A stretch of 64,000 bases of DNA. It comes from an uncultured Cuneatibacter sp. (GTDB lineage Bacteria > Bacillota > Clostridia > Lachnospirales > Lachnospiraceae). The stretch is taken from positions 1-64,000 of the forward strand of contig CAKQHB010000001.1 in assembly GCA_934234215.1 (NCBI GenBank), in the 5' to 3' direction. Positions within the stretch are counted from its first letter, which is position 1, and each line of letters opens with the position of its first letter. This document shows, piece by piece, positions 58,206-64,000 of the stretch. The notes below the pieces were generated by a model that had not been told where the DNA came from, did no database searches, and worked only from the letters and a program-made list of their open reading frames with translations. Position numbers and translations under genes: made by a program.

Positions 58206-58976
58206 CTACTCGATATCCTCCATTTCCAGTTCGGTGATCTCCGGTTCTAATTCTTCTTCCGGCTCCTCCAGTTCCAGCTTTGCGGGTTTTGCACCGTCTC
58301 TGCCGGAAGTGTCTCCGGTGATCACGCCGCGGCTCAGCGTGATCACACGCTTGCCCATCTGACGCACCATCTCCATGTTGTGCGTGACAACAACCACCGT
58401 TGTGCCTGCCTCATTTGCCTGCAGCAGCAAACGCATAATCTCCCGCGTATTGTCCGGGTCCAGATTTCCCGTTGGCTCGTCACACAACAGAATCTCCGGC
58501 TTGTTCACCAGCGCTCTTGCAATAGCGACGCGCTGCTGCTCACCGCCGGAAAGCTGCGCCGGGTAACTCTTATACCGGGAAGCCAGTCCCACCTGATTTA
58601 ACATCGCCGGAACTGCCTTTCGGATACCAGAAACAGGCGCAGCTATCACCCGCTGCGCCAGTGCAACATTTTCATATACATTTCGGTCGCCCAGCAGTCG
58701 GAAATCCTGAAATACAACACCCAGCTTTCTGCGGTATTTCGGCAATTTCCGCGAGGAGAGCTTCTCCAGCGCCATGCCATCCACCTGCACACTGCCGGAT
58801 GTGGCTTTCAGTTCCCGCAGCAGCAGGCGCAGGATCGTAGACTTACCGGAGCCGCTGTTTCCGACCAGAAATACAAACTCACCGTCCTCGATATGGAGGG
58901 AGACGCCTTTCAGCGCACGTACCGTATAACTGCTGTTCTTCTCATATGTCTTTACAACCTGATCCAGTACGATCAT
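58206..58976 (-). CDS. ftsE: Cell division ATP-binding protein FtsE
   Basis: A 256-aa ABC ATPase: Walker A GNSGSGKST at residues 39-47, FQDFRLLGDRNVYENVAL, signature LSGGEQQRVAIARAL, and Walker B ILLCDEPTGNLDP. An acidic C-terminal tail of about 35 residues (LELEEPEEELEPEITELEMEDIE in part) is longer than in most FtsE. The ATG has GGAG five bases upstream, within the CGGAATGGAG motif. It starts 24 bp after the PucR-type regulator gene. Confidence 0.95.
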   Translation of the reverse strand: MIVLDQVVKTYEKNSSYTVRALKGVSLHIEDGEFVFLVGNSGSGKSTILRLLLRELKATSGSVQVDGMALEKLSSRKLPKYRRKLGVVFQDFRLLGDRNVYENVALAQRVIAAPVSGIRKAVPAMLNQVGLASRYKSYPAQLSGGEQQRVAIARALVNKPEILLCDEPTGNLDPDNTREIMRLLLQANEAGTTVVVVTHNMEMVRQMGKRVITLSRGVITGDTSGRDGAKPAKLELEEPEEELEPEITELEMEDIE

Positions 58977-59000
58977 CAATTCTCCATTCCGGGCGAAAGA

Positions 59001-60089
59001 TCAATAATCGATCGTCTCCATATACTTCATATACTTCACTACCATCAATGCCAGCTTGAATGTGATCGCGTCCTCAAAGACACGCAGATCCAGTCCGGTA
59101 GACTTCTGCAGCTTATCCAGACGATATACCAGTGTATTTCTGTGAATATACAGCTGTCTGGAGGTCTCGGATACGTTCAGGCTGTTTTCAAAGAACTTGT
59201 TGATCGTTGTCAGAGTCTCATCATCAAACTCATCGGGAGACTTGCTGCCAAAGATCTCTTTGATGAACATACGGCACAGCGGCAGCGGCAGCTGATAGAT
59301 CAGACGTCCGATACCAAGGCGTGCATATGCCACGATCATCTTATCGCTATAGAAGATCTTGCCAACATCCAGCGCCATCTTTGCTTCTTTATAAGAGCGG
59401 GATACCTCCCTCAGCTCGTTTACGATCGTACCATACGCAATGTGAACCGGAGACATCGCTTCTGCGTTCAGCATATCGAGGATCACGCTGGCCGTCTTGT
59501 CCAGATCCTCCATCGTCTCATCCGGGCGCAGCTCCTTTACGAGAATGATATACTTCTCATCAACTGCGGTAATGAAATCCTTTACTCTACCGGCAAACAG
59601 GCTGCGGATCGTCTCCAGAGCGTTCATGTCCTTCTCGTACTTTGTCTCGATCACATAGACAACTCTACGGGCTGTCGCGTCGATGTGCAGCTTCTTTGCA
59701 CGATTATAAATATCCACCAGCAGCAGGTTATCCAGCAGCAGGTTCTTGATGAAGTTATCTTTGTCAAAGCGCTCCTTGTAAGCTACCAGCAGGTTCTGGA
59801 TCTGGAACGTCGCCAGCTTACCGATCATGTAAGCATCCTCGGTCGTACCGTGAACCAGCAGTACAAACTCCAACTGGTGTTCATCAAAAATCTTAAAGAA
59901 CTGGAATCCGGAAAGCACCTGGCTGTCCGCCGGGGATTCTACGAAGTTCATGACTGCATCTTCGTACTCCGTGCCACAGTTAAATGTCGCTGCCAGCGCT
60001 TTCCCTTCTGTATCTGCCACACAGAAATCTACTCTCGTAATATTCTTCAGGCCATCAATGGTACTCTGTAATACCTGGTTTGAAATCAT
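59001..60089 (-). CDS. PucR/CdaR family transcriptional regulator
   Basis: A 362-aa protein. The N-terminal 125 residues look like a sensor region (FCVADTEGKALAATF, FKIFDEHQLEFVLLVHG), the centre is GGDEF-like as in CdaR regulators, and the C-terminus is a PucR-type helix-turn-helix (SLNVSETSRQLYIHRNTLVYRLDKLQ, then DAITFKLALMV). Such regulators usually control sugar-acid or purine use. AGGAGG precedes the ATG. It lies upstream of ftsE on the same strand with a 24-bp gap, an unusual neighbour for a division operon. Confidence 0.88.
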   Translation of the reverse strand: MISNQVLQSTIDGLKNITRVDFCVADTEGKALAATFNCGTEYEDAVMNFVESPADSQVLSGFQFFKIFDEHQLEFVLLVHGTTEDAYMIGKLATFQIQNLLVAYKERFDKDNFIKNLLLDNLLLVDIYNRAKKLHIDATARRVVYVIETKYEKDMNALETIRSLFAGRVKDFITAVDEKYIILVKELRPDETMEDLDKTASVILDMLNAEAMSPVHIAYGTIVNELREVSRSYKEAKMALDVGKIFYSDKMIVAYARLGIGRLIYQLPLPLCRMFIKEIFGSKSPDEFDDETLTTINKFFENSLNVSETSRQLYIHRNTLVYRLDKLQKSTGLDLRVFEDAITFKLALMVVKYMKYMETIDY

Positions 60090-60187
60090 ATGGATTCCTC
60101 CTATGTCATTTATTCTGCTCTTATTATCATAGTGCAAATCTCCGAAAAAAGAAAGTGAAATCTTTCTGAATTGTGGATTTTTCCGCT

Positions 60188-60290
60188 AAATTCTTCGCCT
60201 GCGGCGGGTCGCGAAGCAATAAATTCTGTTCCGCCGCAGTGCGATCCACGCGGAGCGCTTTTTGCGCCGCATTTCCTATGGCGCAAAAAA
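60188..60290 (+). repeat. Dispersed GC-rich hairpin repeat, copy C
   Basis: Positions 60196-60264 match copy A at 5964-6032 in 66 of 69 bases, covering the nested CTGCGGCGG/CCGCCGCAG hairpin and the block TGCGATCCACGCGGAGCGC. The last stem is different from copy A: TTTTTGCGCC pairs with GGCGCAAAAA around ATTTCCTAT, a sequence also present in copy A's last stem. The first hairpin of copies A and B is missing. It lies between tuf and the PucR gene. Confidence 0.83.
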
Positions 60291-60318
60291 GCCCCCTGGG
60301 AAATCCCAGGAGGCTTTT
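60284..60318 (-). terminator. Rho-independent terminator of tuf
   Basis: On the minus strand GCCTCCTGGG pairs with CCCAGGGGGC around ATTT and is followed by TTTTTT, 30 bp after the tuf stop codon. It abuts the last stem of repeat copy C. Confidence 0.88.
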
Positions 60319-60348
60319 ATTTCACTTTATGAGACTATCAATCAAAGA

Positions 60349-61536
<1,188 letters not shown>

Positions 61537-61602
61537 TTTTAAATGTCCTCCTTGTAATAGGTTGCCCTTAGGGCATATCATTTACAATACTAAACTGTAC
61601 TC

Positions 61603-61653
61603 ATTATATTGCATACCCCTTGTTTTTTCAAGTTGTTTTTGAAAAAACAAGGG
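61603..61653 (-). promoter_or_regulatory. tuf promoter overlapping a 15-bp inverted repeat
   Basis: TTGAAA (61626-61631) and TATAAT (61603-61608) with 17-bp spacing on the minus strand. A perfect inverted repeat with arms CCCTTGTTTTTTCAA (61617-61631) and TTGAAAAAACAAGGG (61639-61653) includes the -35 in one arm. It may serve as a weak fusA terminator, an operator, or both. Confidence 0.65.
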
Positions 61654-61668
61654 TTTACAAACAATAAA

Positions 61669-63834
61669 TTACTTACCGTTTCTAGCGGACAGGATCTTGT
61701 CCTGTACGTTCTTCGGAACGGGCTCGTACTTCTCGAAGAACATGGAGTAAGCACCACGTCCCTGAGTCTTAGAACGCAGGTCGGTTGCATAACCGAACAT
61801 TTCTGCCAGCGGTACGAAACCACGAACCATCTTGCCGGCACCTACATCATCCATACCTTCTACACGGCCACGACGGGAGTTAATATCACCGATAACATCA
61901 CCCATGTATTCCTCAGGAGTAGATACCTCAACCTTCATGATCGGCTCAAGCAGAACAGCGCCTGCCTTTGCCATAGCATCCTTGAACGCCATGGAACCAG
62001 CGATGTGGAATGCCATTTCACTGGAATCGACTTCATGGTAAGATCCATCGTATACATTTGCATGTACACCCAGAACCGGGAATCCACCCAGGATACCTGC
62101 CTGAGCAGCTTCCTGAATACCTTCACCTACAGCCGGGATGTATTCCTTCGGAATCGCACCACCAACTACAGAAGACTCGAATAACAGTGTAGGCGGATCA
62201 TTGATCAGGATGTTAGCCTTCGGGTCGAAATCAAACTTCTCGCAGTTTGCTTCCAGAGGCTCGAAGTGAACCTTACAATGTCCGTACTGACCACGTCCAC
62301 CGGACTGCTTAGCGTACTTACTGTCGATATCAACAGCCTTGGTGAAGGTTTCCTTGTATGCAACCTGAGGTGCACCAACGTTTGCCTCTACCTTGAACTC
62401 ACGCAGCAGACGGTCAACGATAATATCCAGATGAAGCTCACCCATACCGGAGATAATGGTCTGACCGGTTTCCTGATCGGTATGAACACGGAAGGTCGGG
62501 TCTTCTTCAGCCAGCTTAGCCAGTGCTTCGCCCATCTTGCTCTGACCAGCTTTGGTCTTAGGCTCGATAGCGATATCGATAACGGGCTCCGGGAACTCCA
62601 TGGATTCCAGGATAACCGGATGCTGCTCATCACAGATCGTATCACCGGTAGTTGTAACCTTCAGGCCAACTGCTGCAGCGATATCACCGGAATAAACCTT
62701 ATCCAGCTCCGCTCTCTTATTTGCGTGCATCTGAAGGATACGTCCTACACGCTCCTTCTTGTCCTTCGTTGCATTCAGTACGTAAGAACCGGAATTCATG
62801 GTACCGGAGTATACGCGGAAGAATGCCAGCTTACCAACGAAGGGGTCGGTCATGATCTTGAATGCCAGAGCAGCGAAAGGCTCCTCATCAGAAGAGTGTC
62901 TTTCTACTTCGTTGCCGTCCAGATCGACACCCTTGATAGACGGGATATCGGTAGGAGCCGGCATGTACTCTACGATAGCATCCAGCAGCTTCTGAACACC
63001 CTTGTTACGGTATGCGGTACCGCAGCAAACAGGGATGATAGCAACAGAGATTGTTGCTGCTCTCAGAGCTTTCTTCAGGTCAGCCTCAGAAGGCTCTTCA
63101 CCTTCCAGGTACTGCATCATCAGATCATCATCGGTCTCGCAGATAGCTTCGATCATAGCAGTTCTGTACTCTTCTGCCTGATCCTTCATATCTTCGGGGA
63201 TCTCAGTGATGGTGATGTCTTCACCCTTTTCATCATTATAGATATATGCCTGCATTTCGAACAGGTCAATGATACCTTTGAAATCATCTTCAGCACCAAT
63301 CGGTAACTGAATCGGAACAGCGTTATGACCAAGTCTGGTCTTAATCTGCTCTACAGCCTTGTAGAAATCTGCACCCATGATATCCATCTTGTTGATGAAT
63401 GCCATACGAGGTACGTTGTACTTATCAGCCTGACGCCATACGTTCTCAGACTGAGGCTCTACACCACCCTTTGCACAGAATACGCCGACAGCACCATCAA
63501 GTACACGCAGGGAACGCTCAACTTCTACTGTGAAGTCTACGTGTCCTGGAGTATCGATAATGTTGATACGGTATTCCGGAGCTCCGGGCATCGGCTTTGT
63601 CTCCTTTTCAGGAGTCCAGTGACATGTGGTGGCAGCTGAAGTGATCGTGATACCTCTCTCCTGCTCCTGCTCCATCCAGTCCATGGTAGCAGTACCTTCA
63701 TGAGTATCACCGATCTTGTAGTTAACACCAGTGTAATACAGGATACGCTCAGTCAGTGTGGTCTTACCAGCATCAATATGAGCCATAATTCCGATATTTC
63801 TGGTTCTCTCTAACGGATATTCTCTTCCAGCCAA
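61669..63834 (-). CDS. fusA: Elongation factor G
   Basis: GTPase that drives ribosomal translocation and recycling. A 721-aa protein with GIMAHIDAGKTTLTERIL near the start, RGITITSAATT, DTPGHVDFTVEVERSLR, NKMDIMGADF, and the C-terminal domain IV/V regions (GGRGQYGHCKVHFEP, INSRRGRVEGMDDVG). The start is TTG with AAGGAGG eight bases upstream; no ATG fits. It lies 24 bp after rpsG and 132 bp before tuf. Confidence 0.97.
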   Translation of the reverse strand: MAGREYPLERTRNIGIMAHIDAGKTTLTERILYYTGVNYKIGDTHEGTATMDWMEQEQERGITITSAATTCHWTPEKETKPMPGAPEYRINIIDTPGHVDFTVEVERSLRVLDGAVGVFCAKGGVEPQSENVWRQADKYNVPRMAFINKMDIMGADFYKAVEQIKTRLGHNAVPIQLPIGAEDDFKGIIDLFEMQAYIYNDEKGEDITITEIPEDMKDQAEEYRTAMIEAICETDDDLMMQYLEGEEPSEADLKKALRAATISVAIIPVCCGTAYRNKGVQKLLDAIVEYMPAPTDIPSIKGVDLDGNEVERHSSDEEPFAALAFKIMTDPFVGKLAFFRVYSGTMNSGSYVLNATKDKKERVGRILQMHANKRAELDKVYSGDIAAAVGLKVTTTGDTICDEQHPVILESMEFPEPVIDIAIEPKTKAGQSKMGEALAKLAEEDPTFRVHTDQETGQTIISGMGELHLDIIVDRLLREFKVEANVGAPQVAYKETFTKAVDIDSKYAKQSGGRGQYGHCKVHFEPLEANCEKFDFDPKANILINDPPTLLFESSVVGGAIPKEYIPAVGEGIQEAAQAGILGGFPVLGVHANVYDGSYHEVDSSEMAFHIAGSMAFKDAMAKAGAVLLEPIMKVEVSTPEEYMGDVIGDINSRRGRVEGMDDVGAGKMVRGFVPLAEMFGYATDLRSKTQGRGAYSMFFEKYEPVPKNVQDKILSARNGK

Positions 63835-63858
63835 GGTTGTTTCCTCCTTCTTTCCAGA

Positions 63859-64000
63859 TTAGAAACGATAGTGAGCAAACGCCTTGTTTGCTTCTGCCAT
63901 CTTGTGCATGTCTTCTTTTCTCTTTACAGCAGAACCGGTATTGTTTGCTGCATCCATAAGCTCGTTAGCCAGTCTCTCTTCCATGGTCTTCTCGCCTCTC
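63859..64000 (-). CDS. rpsG: 30S ribosomal protein S7, C-terminal part only
   Basis: The last 47 codons of a frame running in from the right edge: RGEKTMEERLANELMDAAN, then VKRKEDMHKMAEANKAFAHYRF and a TAA stop. This is the conserved C-terminus of S7, and its position ahead of fusA and tuf is the standard str operon order. Confidence 0.95.
   Translation of the reverse strand, partial: RGEKTMEERLANELMDAANNTGSAVKRKEDMHKMAEANKAFAHYRF

Overview
The window looks like a chromosomal segment of a Gram-positive anaerobe of class Clostridia, most like a Lachnospiraceae-type gut Firmicute. This rests on strong AGGAGG-type ribosome binding sites, long-form HPF, an FMN-riboswitch-controlled RibU, a TsaB-RimI fusion, small families such as DUF1292, DUF4358, DUF1177 and DUF2752, and rpsG-fusA-tuf order. 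Genus cannot be fixed from what I can see. Most genes lie on the minus strand. No phage, insertion sequence, CRISPR array or rRNA was seen.

Layout. 1-210: two tRNA-Ser genes (GGA, cut by the edge; UGA). 311-5062: a housekeeping operon tsaE, tsaB-rimI, a small Cys-rich protein, rnz, tsaD, ispD (t6A modification of tRNA, tRNA 3' processing, isoprenoids). 5189-6337: ribU with promoter, FMN riboswitch and terminator. 6346-8499: tex. 8658-15686: a small membrane protein, then secA-prfB-hom-lysC-DUF2752 read leftward; lysC carries a good internal start for a beta subunit. 15687-16068: the secA/hpf divergent region with a dense cluster of DnaA-box-like sequences. 16069-17979: hpf, a small membrane protein, a Nudix hydrolase. 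18103-23149: a secreted SH3-NlpC/P60 hydrolase with a WalR-like box, an SDR, a GreA-family protein, a polysaccharide deacetylase, a MATE pump. 23271-28865: a MarR regulator with a heterodimeric ABC exporter, a hydroxyacid dehydrogenase, DUF1292. 29137-37787: M42 peptidase, ABC-F ATPase, then a GH3 glycosidase, AraD, an isolated FakA-like domain and a carboxylesterase in one run, preceded by a NusG_II/Gx-transporter pair. 37905-46875: a MATE pump, then MATE, VanH-like dehydrogenase, proB, proA, MBL hydrolase; purC; DUF1177. 46909-50940: a four-gene cassette (SGNH lipoprotein, DUF4358, MBOAT, DHHW) that reads as a surface-polymer O-acylation system. 50972-53411: DUF554 and a response regulator with an HD-GYP output domain. 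53440-60089: PucR-type regulator, ftsE, ftsX, M23 peptidase, S41 peptidase, galM. 60349-64000: tuf, fusA, 3' end of rpsG.

Points that stand out: the 12-bp-phased DnaA-box cluster between secA and hpf; a three-copy GC-rich hairpin repeat in intergenic regions; an FtsEX-linked M23 domain whose HxH motif reads HLD; the acylation cassette; a five-unit, 15-bp operator array in front of the MarR gene; a WalR-like box at the NlpC/P60 gene; and the internal start in lysC. All functional statements come from reading motifs in the sequence; no database search was run.
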